Shown here: positions 9,261 through 17,476 of the stretch, in pieces
Layout of the letters: each line of letters opens with the position of its first letter
How positions within the stretch are numbered: the first letter of the stretch is position 1
Assembly (NCBI GenBank): GCA_963728835.1
Contig: CAVSKZ010000003.1
Coordinates: 124,001 to 188,000, forward strand
Direction of reading: 5' to 3'
Origin: VRUE01 sp963728835
Lineage (GTDB): Bacteria > Actinomycetota > Thermoleophilia > Solirubrobacterales > 70-9
Length of the DNA stretch: 64,000 bases
Notes under the pieces: model-generated
Told to the model about the DNA's origin: nothing
The model's input: only the letters and a program-made list of their open reading frames with translations
Databases searched by the model: none
Program-made: the position numbers and the translations under genes

Positions 9261-10151
9261 GTGACGCCCGCCTTCCTCGCCGTCCCGAACGTCTCCGAGG
9301 GGCGGGACTCCGGTCGCATCGCCGGCCTGCGGAGCGCGTTTGGGCGGGGGGCCGCCCTGCTCGACCTCCACTCCGACGCCGATCATCACCGCACCGTGCT
9401 CACGCTGGCGGCGGACCAGGCGCCGCTTCGCGACGCGCTCCTCTCCGGCGCCGCGCAGGCGATCGAGACCGTCGACATGAACGGCTACGACGGGCTGCAC
9501 CCGGCGGTCGGGGCGCTCGACGTCTGCCCGGTCGTCTGGCTCGACCCCGCCGACCGCGACGCCGCCCGCGCCGAGGCGGTCGAGCTCGCGGCGCAGATCG
9601 GCGGCCTCGGCGTCCCGGTCTTCCTCTACGGCGACCTGGCCCACCGCCCCGAGCACGCCGAGCGCGCCTACTTCCGCAACGGCGGGCTCGCCGAGCTCTG
9701 GCTGCGGATGGAGGGCGGGGAGCTTCGCCCCGATCACGGGCCTGCCTTCCCCCACCGCACGGCGGGCGTGACGCTGGTGACCGCGCGCCCTCCCCTGGCG
9801 GCCTTCAACGTCGAGCTCGACAGCGGAGACCCCGAGCTCGCCGGCTCCGTCGCCGCGGGCCTGCGCGAGTCCGGTGGCGGCCTGCCGGGCGTGCGAGCGT
9901 TGGGGCTGGTGCTCTCCAGCGGCCGCGCCCAGGTCTCGGCCAACGTCCACGATCCCTTTGCCGTGCCGCTGGCGGAGGTGGTCGAGCGCGTCGAAATGCT
10001 GGCCGCCCCGCTCGGCGCACGCCCGGTCGAAGCCGAGGTCGTCGGGCTGGTCCCGGCGGCGGCCCTCGCGGGCTATCCCTCCGGGGTGCCGATTCGCGAC
10101 TTCGATCCCGCCGCGCAGACGATCGAGGGGCGCCTGCGGCCCGCCGCTTGA
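9261..10151 (+). CDS. ftcD: Glutamate formimidoyltransferase
   Basis: Transfers the formimino group of N-formimino-glutamate to tetrahydrofolate in histidine breakdown. The family opening is plain (FLAVPNVSEGRD), followed by LLDLHSDADHHRTVLT, GYDGLHPAVGALDVCPVVW and, later, ALGLVLSSGRAQVSANVHDP. At 296 residues it covers the two transferase subdomains and lacks the cyclodeaminase domain found in the mammalian bifunctional enzyme. The GTG start at 9261 lies 3 bases after the aminopeptidase stop, suggesting co-transcription. No other histidine-degradation gene is visible in the window. Confidence 0.88.
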   Translation: MTPAFLAVPNVSEGRDSGRIAGLRSAFGRGAALLDLHSDADHHRTVLTLAADQAPLRDALLSGAAQAIETVDMNGYDGLHPAVGALDVCPVVWLDPADRDAARAEAVELAAQIGGLGVPVFLYGDLAHRPEHAERAYFRNGGLAELWLRMEGGELRPDHGPAFPHRTAGVTLVTARPPLAAFNVELDSGDPELAGSVAAGLRESGGGLPGVRALGLVLSSGRAQVSANVHDPFAVPLAEVVERVEMLAAPLGARPVEAEVVGLVPAAALAGYPSGVPIRDFDPAAQTIEGRLRPAA

Positions 10152-10164
10152 GCGCTCCGAACGC

Positions 10165-10170
10165 TAGATT
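10165..10170 (+). promoter_or_regulatory. -10 box for the small basic membrane protein
   Basis: TAGATT ends 6 bases before the ATG at 10177; no Shine-Dalgarno sequence. Confidence 0.45.
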
Positions 10171-10176
10171 CAGCTG

Positions 10177-10548
10177 ATGGCACAGACCAAGAAGAAGCGC
10201 CGCCGCAAGCACCGCGGCACCCAGGGGGGCCGTGTCGACGCCAACCGCAGGCCCTCGCGCCCGCGCAGCCGCGCCGAGGCGAAAGCCCGCGCCCGCGCCG
10301 GCACCAAGAAGAAGGGCGCGCCGCGGGGTGACCAGCCGCCGACCTGGCGCAGCGCGATCACCCGCGGGCTGGTGGCGGCCGTCATCTTCACCGTCCTGCT
10401 CCTGCTGATCTTCAAACGCTCGCTCGGCTCCGCGCTCGGTCTCGGCGCCTTCATGCTCGCGTTCTACATCCCCGCGGGCTACTACATGGACATGCTGATG
10501 TGGCGACGCCGGGAGCGGGCGCGGATACGCGCTGCCGAAAGACCGTGA
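10177..10548 (+). CDS. Small basic membrane protein of unknown function
   Basis: 123 residues. The first ~50 are strongly basic (KKKRRRKHRGTQGGR and further Arg/Lys), followed by two hydrophobic helices (about 67-82 and 88-104) and a short basic tail (WRRRERARIRAAERP). I do not recognise a family. The basic head could bind nucleic acid or acidic phospholipid at the cytoplasmic face, but nothing shows this directly. Its stop overlaps the start of the metallo-hydrolase gene by 4 bases (GTGA), so translation of the two is probably coupled. Confidence 0.7.
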   Translation: MAQTKKKRRRKHRGTQGGRVDANRRPSRPRSRAEAKARARAGTKKKGAPRGDQPPTWRSAITRGLVAAVIFTVLLLLIFKRSLGSALGLGAFMLAFYIPAGYYMDMLMWRRRERARIRAAERP

Positions 10549-11189
10549 ACCTCGACATCCGCCAGCTAACGGTTGGCGCGATTGCCGAGAACTGCTTCAT
10601 CGTCCGTCGCGAAGGCTCCGGCAAAGGGTTCGTCGTCGATCCGGGCGAGGAGCCGGACCGGATCCTGGCCGAGATCGACGAGATCGGGGTGAAGATCGAG
10701 GCCATCCTGGTCACCCACTGCCATTTCGACCACATCGGCGCCGTCGCCCCGGTCGCGAAAATGACCGGTGCTCCCGTCTACTGCCCGAAGCTCGAGGTTC
10801 CGGTGCTCGCGGACATCATGTCCTTCGTGCCGATCGGCGGCTTCGGCCCATACGAGAGCTATGAGGCCGACGTGGCGGTGGAGGGCGGGGAGAGTCTCGA
10901 TCTGGCGGGGCTCGCTCTCGACGTCATCTTCACCCCGGGCCACAGTCCCGGCCACGTCACCTACTCGGTCCGCGACCACGACACGATCTTCTCCGGCGAC
11001 GTGCTCTTCCAGGGCTCGGTCGGGCGGGTCGACCTGCCGGGGGGGGACGGGCCGACCCTGATGCGGTCGATCCGCACCCTGGTCGAGTCCCTGCCGCCGG
11101 AGACCGGTGTGTACCCCGGGCATATGGGAGTCACGACGCTGGGGGCCGAGCGGGCGACGAACCCCTTTCTCGCCCAGCTCTCGGGGTAG
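10545..11189 (+). CDS. MBL-fold metallo-hydrolase (glyoxalase II-like)
   Basis: A metallo-beta-lactamase-fold hydrolase with a full zinc site: THCHFDHIGAV (HxHxDH), the histidine in FTPGHSPGHVTY, the aspartate in FSGDVLFQGSVGR and the final histidine in YPGHMGVTTLG. The length, 214 residues, fits the glyoxalase II-like clade rather than beta-lactamases. Substrate is unknown; a thioester such as S-lactoylglutathione or its mycothiol/bacillithiol equivalent is possible. The start is GTG 10545, overlapping the preceding stop, and hisS follows 27 bases after its stop. This pairing with hisS is familiar in many bacteria. Confidence 0.82.
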   Translation: MNLDIRQLTVGAIAENCFIVRREGSGKGFVVDPGEEPDRILAEIDEIGVKIEAILVTHCHFDHIGAVAPVAKMTGAPVYCPKLEVPVLADIMSFVPIGGFGPYESYEADVAVEGGESLDLAGLALDVIFTPGHSPGHVTYSVRDHDTIFSGDVLFQGSVGRVDLPGGDGPTLMRSIRTLVESLPPETGVYPGHMGVTTLGAERATNPFLAQLSG

Positions 11190-11201
11190 GGCGCAGGCCG
11201 G

Positions 11202-11207
11202 TAAGGT
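11202..11207 (+). promoter_or_regulatory. -10 box for hisS
   Basis: TAAGGT ends 9 bases before the GTG at 11217. Possible, but weaker than the TAGNCT boxes elsewhere. Confidence 0.3.
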
Positions 11208-11216
11208 CGCGGCACT

Positions 11217-12470
11217 GTGGCGGCGCTCAGGTACCAAGCCCCTCGCGGGACGTTCGACGTCCTGCCGGCTGCTGCCCGCACCCGCGAGAGGATCGTGGAG
11301 ACCGCCGCGACGATCTTCGCCCGCGCCGGCTACGAGCCGATCGCCACTCCCAGCTTCGAGGACACGGAGCTGTTCGAGCGCGGCGTCGGCCACTCCACCG
11401 ACATCGTCCGCAAGGAGATGTTCACCTTCGAGGACAAGGGGGGGCGCAGCCTCACCCTGCGCCCGGAGGGGACCGCGCCGATCTGCCGCGCCTACGTCGA
11501 GCACGGGATGCACAAGCTCGCGCAGCCCGTGAAGCTCTCCTACGCCGGCCCGTTCTTCCGCCACGAGCGCCCCCAGGCCGGGCGCTACCGGCAGTTCCAC
11601 CAGCTCGGGGTCGAGGCGATCGGCAGCGACGCGCCGCTCGCCGACGCGGAGGCGATCGGGCTCTTCGCCGAACTCGTCGCCGAGCTCGGTGTCCCGGGGG
11701 TCGAGCTGCGGCTGGGAAGCCTGGGTTCGCTCAGCGCCCGCGAGGCCTACCTGGAGGAGCTGAAGGCGTACCTGCGCGCCCACGAAGGCGAGCTTTCCAG
11801 GGAGGTGCGCGAGCGGATCGAGGCCAACCCGCTGCGCGCCTTCGATTCAGACGACGAGGGCACCCGCGCAGCGATGGCGTCGGCGCCGAAGCTTCTCGAG
11901 CGCCTCGAGGACGATGACGCTGAGCATTTCGCGGAGGTGCGGGCCCTGCTTGACGCCGCGGGGGTCGAGTACGAGATCGACCCGACGCTGGTGCGAGGCC
12001 TCGACTACTACACGAGGACGATCTTCTCCTTCGTATGCGACCGCCTCGGCGCCCAGTCGGAGATCGGCGGCGGCGGTCGCTACGACGGCCTGGTCGAGCA
12101 GCTGGGCGGACCGCCGGCGCCGGCGATCGGGTGGGCCGCGGGAATCGAGCGGATCGCGCTGTCGCTCGAGGAGGAGGAGACGTCAGCCGGGCGAGACGTC
12201 TTCGTCGCCACGGCCGAGGAGGAAGACGACCGGCGCGCCCTGGCTCTGCTCCTGGCGGGGGAACTGCGCAAGGCGGGGCTCTCGGCCGAGGTCGACCTGG
12301 GTGGGCGCGGCCTCAAGGGCCAGCTCAAGCACGCCGACCGCCTCGGCGCCCGCCGGGTGCTGATCCTCGAAGACGCCGGGGCGGCCCAGTTGCGCGACAT
12401 GCAAAGCGGCGAGCAACGCCCGGTCGACACGGGCAACCTGATCGAGGAGATCACAGGGGGGCGGCTGTGA
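11217..12470 (+). CDS. hisS: Histidyl-tRNA synthetase
   Basis: Class II synthetase that charges tRNA-His. Motif 1 surrounds YEPIATPSFEDTELFERGVG, motif 2 is FFRHERPQAGRYRQFHQLGV, the histidine-A loop is LVRGLDYYTRTIFSF, and motif 3 includes GWAAGIERIAL. The C-terminal anticodon-binding domain (from about residue 325) is complete. Length 417 residues, as usual. The frame is unbroken, in contrast to aspS just downstream. hisS-aspS adjacency is common in bacteria. Confidence 0.95.
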   Translation: MAALRYQAPRGTFDVLPAAARTRERIVETAATIFARAGYEPIATPSFEDTELFERGVGHSTDIVRKEMFTFEDKGGRSLTLRPEGTAPICRAYVEHGMHKLAQPVKLSYAGPFFRHERPQAGRYRQFHQLGVEAIGSDAPLADAEAIGLFAELVAELGVPGVELRLGSLGSLSAREAYLEELKAYLRAHEGELSREVRERIEANPLRAFDSDDEGTRAAMASAPKLLERLEDDDAEHFAEVRALLDAAGVEYEIDPTLVRGLDYYTRTIFSFVCDRLGAQSEIGGGGRYDGLVEQLGGPPAPAIGWAAGIERIALSLEEEETSAGRDVFVATAEEEDDRRALALLLAGELRKAGLSAEVDLGGRGLKGQLKHADRLGARRVLILEDAGAAQLRDMQSGEQRPVDTGNLIEEITGGRL

Positions 12471-12534
12471 TCGCGGAGCGACCAAGCGTGCATATCTGGT
12501 TCTTCGCGCCGGGAGCGAAGCGGAGGTATTTGCG

Positions 12535-14332
12535 ATGACCGAGGTCCCGGCGCTGAAGCCGAATGGATACCGCGACGCGTGGTGCGGCCAGGTGCTGCCC
12601 GACCGGGTCGGCTCCGAGGTCCGCGTCGCCGGCTGGGTTCACCGCCGCCGCGACCACGGCGGCCTGGTCTTCGTCGACCTGCGCGACCGCACCGGCATCG
12701 TCCAGCTCGTCTTCAACCCCGACGAGGCCGGCGGTGCCTTCGAGCTCGGGCACGAGCTGCGCGCGGAGCACGTGCTGTCGGCGACCGGCACCGTCGTCCA
12801 GCGCTCTGCCGAGACCGTCAACGCCGATCTGCCGACGGGAGAGGTCGAGCTCGAAGGTGAGCGCCGCGGAGCTGCTCGCCGAGGCCGAGACGCCGCCCTT
12901 CCAGGTCGAGGGCTTCGCCGGCGAGGTGGGCGAGGACGCCAGAATGCGCCACCGCTACCTCGACCTGCGCCGCGAGCAGATGCGCGAGGCGCTCGAACTC
13001 CGGCACCGGGTCGTCGCGGCGATACGCGAGTTCCTCGACGGCGAGGGCTTCCTCGACATCGAGACGCCGATGCTGACCCGCTCGACGCCGGAGGGCGCAC
13101 GCGACTTCCTCGTCCCCAGCCGCCTCCAGCACGGCTCTTTCTACGCCCTGCCCCAGTCCCCGCAGCTCTTCAAGCAGCTGCTGATGGTGGCCGGCTTCGA
13201 GCGCTACTACCAGATCCCGCGCTGCTTTCGCGACGAGGCGACCCGGGCCGACCGCCAGGCCGAGTTCACGCAGCTCGACGTCGAGATGTCCTTCGTCCAC
13301 GCGGAGGACGTGATCGAGCTCAACGAACGGATGCTCGCGCACGTCTTCGAGCGGGTCGACGGCCCCCCCGTGAAGCTGCCGATGGAGCGGATGCCCTACG
13401 ACGAGGCGATGGAGCGCTTCGGCACCGACCGGCCCGACCTGCGCTTCGGCCTCGAGCTGGTCGACCTCGGCGAGGCGCTGCGCGAGACCGAGTTCAAGGT
13501 CTTCCGTTCGGTGATCGAGGGCGGCGGGGCGGTGCGGGGGCTCAACGCGGGCCGCCGTGAGATGCCCCGCTCCGAGCTCGACGGGCTCATCTCGCGCGCC
13601 CAGGAGCTGGGGGCCAAGGGCCTCGTCTGGGCATTTCGCGAGGGCGATGGATGGCGCTCGCCGACGGCGAAGTTCCTCTCCGGCGAGGAGCTGCGCGAGC
13701 TCAACGACCGCCTTGGCGCTGAGGAGGGCGACCTGCTGCTGCTGGTGGCCGACGAGCGGGCGGTCACCGACGCGGTCCTTGGCCAGATGCGGGTCGACCT
13801 GGCCGAGCGTTTCGGCCTGATCGAGGAGGGCGAGGACCGCCTGGTTTGGATCGTCGACTGGCCGCTGATGGAGTGGAACGCCGGGGAGGGTCGCTGGGAC
13901 TCCCTGCACCACCCGTTCACGGCGCCGGCGGGCGAGTTCGACCCCGAGAACCCGGGCGCGGCCCGCGCGCTCGCCTACGACGTGGTCCTGAACGGCCAGG
14001 AGCTGGGCGGCGGCTCGATCCGCATCAACCGTGCCGACATGCAGAAGGCGGTCTTCGCGGCGCTGGGGATCGACGCCGAGGAGGCGGAGGCGCGTTTCGG
14101 CTTCCTGCTCGAGGCGCTGCGCTATGGGGCCCCGCCGCACGGCGGCATCGCCTACGGCATCGACCGCATCGTGCAGCGCCTGTATGGGGCCGAGACCATT
14201 CGCGACGTGATCGCCTTCCCCAAGACCGCGTCGGGATTCGACCTGCTGACCGGCGCTCCGGCGCCCGTCGACGAGATGCAGCTGAAGGAGCTGGGGATCT
14301 CGATTCACCAGCGCAAGCTCGCCGGCCACTAG
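12535..14332 (+). CDS. aspS: Aspartyl-tRNA synthetase, interrupted by a +1 shift near 12856
   Basis: Class II synthetase charging tRNA-Asp (or Asp and Asn). The OB-fold anticodon domain reads in the first frame (VAGWVHRRRDHGGLVFVDLR), up to about residue 107. At 12853-12860 one extra base follows VELE, and the rest continues in the +1 frame: SAAELLAEAETPPF, RHRYLDLRREQM, motif 2 CFRDEATRADRQAEFTQLD and motif 3 GGIAYGIDRIVQRLYGA. With the shift removed the protein is about 598 residues, normal for the family. GGAGG lies 8 bases before the ATG. A cell should not survive without this enzyme, so the shift is either a sequence error or bypassed. Confidence 0.88.
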
Positions 14333-14339
14333 GCACGAG

Positions 14340-14633
14340 ATGCGTTTCTTCAGCCGGATTCGAGCTGTGTTCAAGCCGGCACCCGGCCCAGGGGCGTCGC
14401 CGGTCCACGTCGACGACCCCCGCTTCGACAGCTGGGAGGTGGTTCGCGACTTCGTCGACGTGCGGACGGCCCGGGCCTGGCGCCAAGCCCTGGAAGAGGG
14501 CGGCATCGAGGCGGTCCTCACCGCCGACTGGCCGCTCGATCGCTTCGGCCGCGGCGACATCGCGCTCCGAGTCCAGCCCGACGACTGGAGCGAGGCGGAG
14601 CTGCTGCTCTCCAATCTGGACCTGGAGGATTGA
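14340..14633 (+). CDS. DUF2007-like small protein
   Basis: 97 residues starting 7 bases after aspS. The stretch FVDVRTARAWRQALEEGGI, then RVQPDDWSEAELLL, resembles the short signal-transducing DUF2007 fold, in which a small alpha/beta domain scores differences between neighbouring residues and may bind a ligand. No catalytic residues or membrane segment are seen. It is probably the last gene of the aspS transcript, since a hairpin follows its stop. Function unknown; the family call is tentative. Confidence 0.55.
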   Translation: MRFFSRIRAVFKPAPGPGASPVHVDDPRFDSWEVVRDFVDVRTARAWRQALEEGGIEAVLTADWPLDRFGRGDIALRVQPDDWSEAELLLSNLDLED

Positions 14634-14640
14634 CCCCTCG

Positions 14641-14660
14641 CCACCGGCGCCCGCCGGTGG
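14641..14660 (+). terminator. Hairpin after the aspS transcript
   Basis: A perfect 8-base stem (CCACCGGC with GCCGGTGG) around a GCCC loop, 7 bases after the preceding stop. There is no T-run, so it may be a weak or factor-assisted terminator, or shield the RNA 3' end. The promoter of the 6S-like RNA begins right after it. Confidence 0.45.
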
Positions 14661-14666
14661 TACGGT
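14661..14666 (+). promoter_or_regulatory. -10 box for the 6S-like RNA
   Basis: TACGGT, 6 bases before G14673, the first base of the long closing stem, which is where transcription would start. Confidence 0.45.
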
Positions 14667-14672
14667 TGCTGC

Positions 14673-14832
14673 GAGGTTCGAGCCCGTACGTGAGCCGTCT
14701 CACCGTTTGACCCAACACAAACGGCGCGGGAGCTGATCTCTCTCGGTCCCTCGGGATCGCGAGGAGGCGCCCACCCTTTACTTCAAGGGATCAAAGCCAG
14801 AGGCGGTACCGGCGGGCTGGAACCTCTTTTTT
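14673..14832 (+). ncRNA. ssrS: Probable 6S RNA
   Basis: About 160 bases between two genes with the shape of 6S RNA, which binds housekeeping RNA polymerase as an open-promoter mimic. The 5' end GAGGTTC and AGCCCG pair with CGGGCT and GAACCTC at 14814-14826, forming a closing stem broken by one mismatch. The 3' side contains the 6S-like stretch TCAAGGGATCAAAGCCAGAG and then GGCGGTACCGGC. A run of six T ends the molecule directly after the stem. A -10 box lies at the right distance upstream. The call is from structure and remembered family sequence, not from a covariance search. Confidence 0.65.
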
Positions 14833-14908
14833 ACGTCGCGAAGACGTGACTCTCAGCGCGCCATGCGCGCGCCATGGTAGGCGACGCTTCCTCGGATGGC
14901 CGACGCGT

Positions 14909-14943
14909 CGCACGTTTCCCATGTCAGACATGGGAAACGTGCG
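14909..14943. repeat. Perfect 35-bp palindrome, copy 1
   Basis: Two 17-base arms (left begins CGCACGTTTCCCATG) pair perfectly around a single central A. It ends 21 bases before the AbiEi/DUF559 start. AbiEi-type antitoxins are known to repress their own promoters through inverted repeats, so it could be an operator. A second copy with 27 of 35 identical positions lies inside a gene at 50745-50779, which argues for a dispersed element instead. Confidence 0.85.
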
Positions 14944-14964
14944 TCATGTTCTCTTGAGCAGAGC

Positions 14965-15804
14965 ATGGGTGACCTCGCGGAGCGTCAGCACGGGCTCGTT
15001 ACGCGACGCCAGCTTCTGGGCCTCGGGATGGGTCGCGGCGCAATCGAGGACCGGATCGGGCGCGGTCAGCTGCGCCCGGTTCGGCGCGGCGTCTACGCGG
15101 TCGGCTGTAGGGGCACAGGACAAGCGGCTCGCTGGATGGCCGCGGTGCTTGCCGCGGGTCCCGGCGCCGTCTTGAGTCACCGATCGGCAGCCGCTCTTTG
15201 GGGCCTCCTGCCGGCGAGCGCGACCGAGCCCGAGGTGACCCGACCGACCAGGATCAGATCGCGACCTGGGATGCGAGTCCACCAATCGATCTTGCAGCGC
15301 GACGAAGTGTCGGTCGTGGACGGCATTCCCGTTACCTCGCTAGCACGCACCCTGCTGGACCTGGCAGCGGTCGTGAGCGAGCGATTGCTCGAGCAGGCGT
15401 TCAACGAGGCCGAAGTCCGGCGGCTGACCGATCGCCTCTCGGTTCCGGATCTACTCGCAAGGCGTCCCCGGCGCGCCGGCGCGAGTGCGCTGAGGAAGAT
15501 CCTCGCCGCCGATGCTCATTCGCGTGGGATAACGCGAAGGGAGATGGAGGCGCGATTCGCGAGCCTGCTTGAAGGCACTGACCTGCCGAGGCCGCAACGC
15601 AACGCCGATATCGCGGTTGCGGGCCGGTTCTTCGAGGTCGATTGCCTTTGGCCGGCGCAGCGGCTGATAGTCGAGCTCGACGGAAGGGCCGTTCACGGGA
15701 CCGCTCGGGCCTTCGAGCGGGACCGGGAACGAGATCGTCTCCTGCTCGCTGACGGATGGCGGGTGGTCAGGATCACCTGGCGACAGCTGCGGGACGATGC
15801 GTAA
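14965..15804 (+). CDS. AbiEi-like antitoxin domain fused to DUF559 nuclease-like domain
   Basis: The N-terminal ~60 residues (ERQHGLVTRRQLLGLG, then RPVRRGVYAVG) match the winged-helix 'transcriptional regulator of AbiEi antitoxin' domain. The C-terminus (FFEVDCLWPAQRLIVELDGR, then RDRERDRLLLADGWRVVRIT) is a DUF559/Vsr-like fold with the D...E pattern. About 280 residues, typical for this actinobacterial family. I place the start at 14965 because the family begins there; an upstream in-frame start at 14896 would place the palindrome inside the gene. No AbiEii-type toxin lies next to it, so it is an orphan. Role unknown. Confidence 0.7.
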   Translation: MGDLAERQHGLVTRRQLLGLGMGRGAIEDRIGRGQLRPVRRGVYAVGCRGTGQAARWMAAVLAAGPGAVLSHRSAAALWGLLPASATEPEVTRPTRIRSRPGMRVHQSILQRDEVSVVDGIPVTSLARTLLDLAAVVSERLLEQAFNEAEVRRLTDRLSVPDLLARRPRRAGASALRKILAADAHSRGITRREMEARFASLLEGTDLPRPQRNADIAVAGRFFEVDCLWPAQRLIVELDGRAVHGTARAFERDRERDRLLLADGWRVVRITWRQLRDDA

Positions 15805-15854
15805 TCCGTCGTTGCCGATCTGGAGCGGCTGCTGCGCAGCGGGGCAGGGCCTCC

Positions 15855-15860
15855 TACTCT
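15855..15860 (+). promoter_or_regulatory. -10 box for the NifU-MnmA gene
   Basis: TACTCT ends 7 bases before the ATG at 15868; no Shine-Dalgarno sequence. Confidence 0.4.
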
Positions 15861-15867
15861 GTAGCCG

Positions 15868-17310
15868 ATGGACCGCGAGCTATTCGAGGCATATCTGCGG
15901 GATTCGAGCCGGAACGGGCCGGCTCTCGATGGCGCCTTCACCGGGGCGGCAGGCGGCGCCGCCTGCGGGGACCTCTCTCGGGTCTCCCTCGTGGTCGCGG
16001 ACGGCGTCCTCGCCGGCGTGACCTTCGACACCGAGGGGTGTGGGGCGACTCGGGCTGCGACCGCTGCGGTGGCCGAGATGGTCGACGGGGCGGCGGTGCT
16101 GGACGCGGCGCGGATCGGGACCGAGGAGGTCGAAGGGGCGATCGGGGGATTGACTCCGGCCAAGCGGCACGCGGCGCAGCTGGCTGCGGATGCGTTGCAC
16201 CGGGCCCTGGCGCAAATGGCGGCCTCCTCGGAGAAGCTCGCCGGGACGGGCGGCGACCGGGTGCTCGTCGCGATGTCCGGCGGGGTCGACAGCGCCGTGG
16301 CTGCGCTGCTGGAACGGGAGCGGGGGGCGGAGGTGGTCGGGGTCACCCTGAAGCTCTGGGCCGACCCGCAGACCGACGGGGCGAAGGCGTGCTGCTCCCC
16401 GGAGGCCGTGCTGGGCGCTCGTGCACTTGCCCACTCGCTCGCGATCCCGCACATGACCCTGGACCTCGAGGAGGAGTTCCGCCGGCGCGTGGTCGCCGGG
16501 TTCGTCTCCGGCTATGCGGACGGCAGGACGCCCAACCCGTGCATCGTCTGCAACGGCGAGGTGCGCATAGCGGCGATGGTCGACCTCGCCGTGCGGGTCG
16601 GCGCGACCCACCTCGTCACCGGCCACTACGCGCGCATCGTCGAGGACGGCGACGGGCCGTTGCTCGCCGCCGCGTCCGACGCCAACAAGGACCAGAGCTA
16701 CATGCTCGCGGCGCTGCCGCCCGGGTTGCTGGGGCGGGTCCGGTTCCCGCTCACCGAGATGACCAAGCCAGAGGTTCGCGAGATCGCCGCCCGCCACGAC
16801 CTCGCCGTGGCCCGCAAGCCCGAGAGCCAGGACCTCTGCTTCCTCTCCGGCCAGGGCAAGGCCGACTTCCTGCGCCGCCACGGTGGCCTGCGCGAGCGCG
16901 AGGGGGACCTGGTCGACCGCTCGGGCCGCAAGGTCGGCCGCCACCGCGGCCACCACCACTTCACCGTCGGCCAGCGCCGCGGCATCGGCGGCGGGGCCGA
17001 GGAGCCGCTGTACGTGCTGGCCACCGATGCCGCGGCAAACACGGTCACGGTCGGCCCGCGCCGGGAGCTGCTGGAGCAGACGGTGCGGATCCGCAACGCG
17101 GTCCTGCACCGCGACGGGGCTCGGGTCGACGCGGTGCGCCTGCGCTACCGCGCAAGACCCGTCCCCGCCGCAGTATCGGCGACGGGGACGGGTCGGCATC
17201 CCAGGCTCGACATCCGGCTGGGGGAGGGGTTCGCCGGAGTCTCACCCGGCCAGACAGCGGTGCTGCTGGCCGGCGAGACGATCGTCGGGCACGGCACGAT
17301 CTGCCCCTAG
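15868..17310 (+). CDS. mnmA: NifU/IscU-like domain fused to tRNA 2-thiouridylase MnmA
   Basis: MnmA thiolates U34 of tRNAs for Lys, Glu and Gln. The MnmA part starts about residue 128 and is complete: PP-loop AMSGGVDSAVAALL, ACCSPEAV, catalytic cysteine in NPCIVCNGEVR, GHYARI, KDQSYMLAALP and the second cysteine in ESQDLCFL. Residues 1-115 are an iron-sulfur scaffold-like domain with cysteines in GGAACGDLS and TEGCGATRAAT; the third scaffold cysteine is replaced (KRHAAQLA instead of HCS). The fusion joins sulfur or cluster delivery to tRNA thiolation, though the missing ligand questions a normal cluster. The stop lies inside the palindromic element at 17306. Confidence 0.88.
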   Translation: MDRELFEAYLRDSSRNGPALDGAFTGAAGGAACGDLSRVSLVVADGVLAGVTFDTEGCGATRAATAAVAEMVDGAAVLDAARIGTEEVEGAIGGLTPAKRHAAQLAADALHRALAQMAASSEKLAGTGGDRVLVAMSGGVDSAVAALLERERGAEVVGVTLKLWADPQTDGAKACCSPEAVLGARALAHSLAIPHMTLDLEEEFRRRVVAGFVSGYADGRTPNPCIVCNGEVRIAAMVDLAVRVGATHLVTGHYARIVEDGDGPLLAAASDANKDQSYMLAALPPGLLGRVRFPLTEMTKPEVREIAARHDLAVARKPESQDLCFLSGQGKADFLRRHGGLREREGDLVDRSGRKVGRHRGHHHFTVGQRRGIGGGAEEPLYVLATDAAANTVTVGPRRELLEQTVRIRNAVLHRDGARVDAVRLRYRARPVPAAVSATGTGRHPRLDIRLGEGFAGVSPGQTAVLLAGETIVGHGTICP

Positions 17311-17476
17311 TAGGGATTGGCGAAACCCGGGTGTGCGGGCCGGCGAGCGCCGGACCAAGCGGGACAAGGACGCAGGGAGGCCGAATAGCAACGCTATTTG
17401 GCCGACTGAGGACGCTGTACCGCGCAGTGTCCGCCGCCGCCGGACGTGCGCGGGGGTTTCGCCAATTCCTACTAGG
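17306..17476. repeat. 171-bp palindromic element, copy 1
   Basis: Terminal arms 17306-17328 and 17454-17476 match as inverted repeats at 22 of 23 positions, and the centre (GGCCGAATAGC and GCTATTTGGCC) is another hairpin. It lies between two convergent genes and contains both their TAG stops in its arms. Internal motifs GGACGCAGGG and GAGGACGC flank the central hairpin exactly as in the element at 32439-32606. It could be a MITE-like element, a bidirectional terminator, or both. Confidence 0.75.

Noticed and set aside
17306..17476. Short mirrored coding frames on both strands
   Set aside because: Similar peptides on both strands arise simply because the DNA is palindromic.
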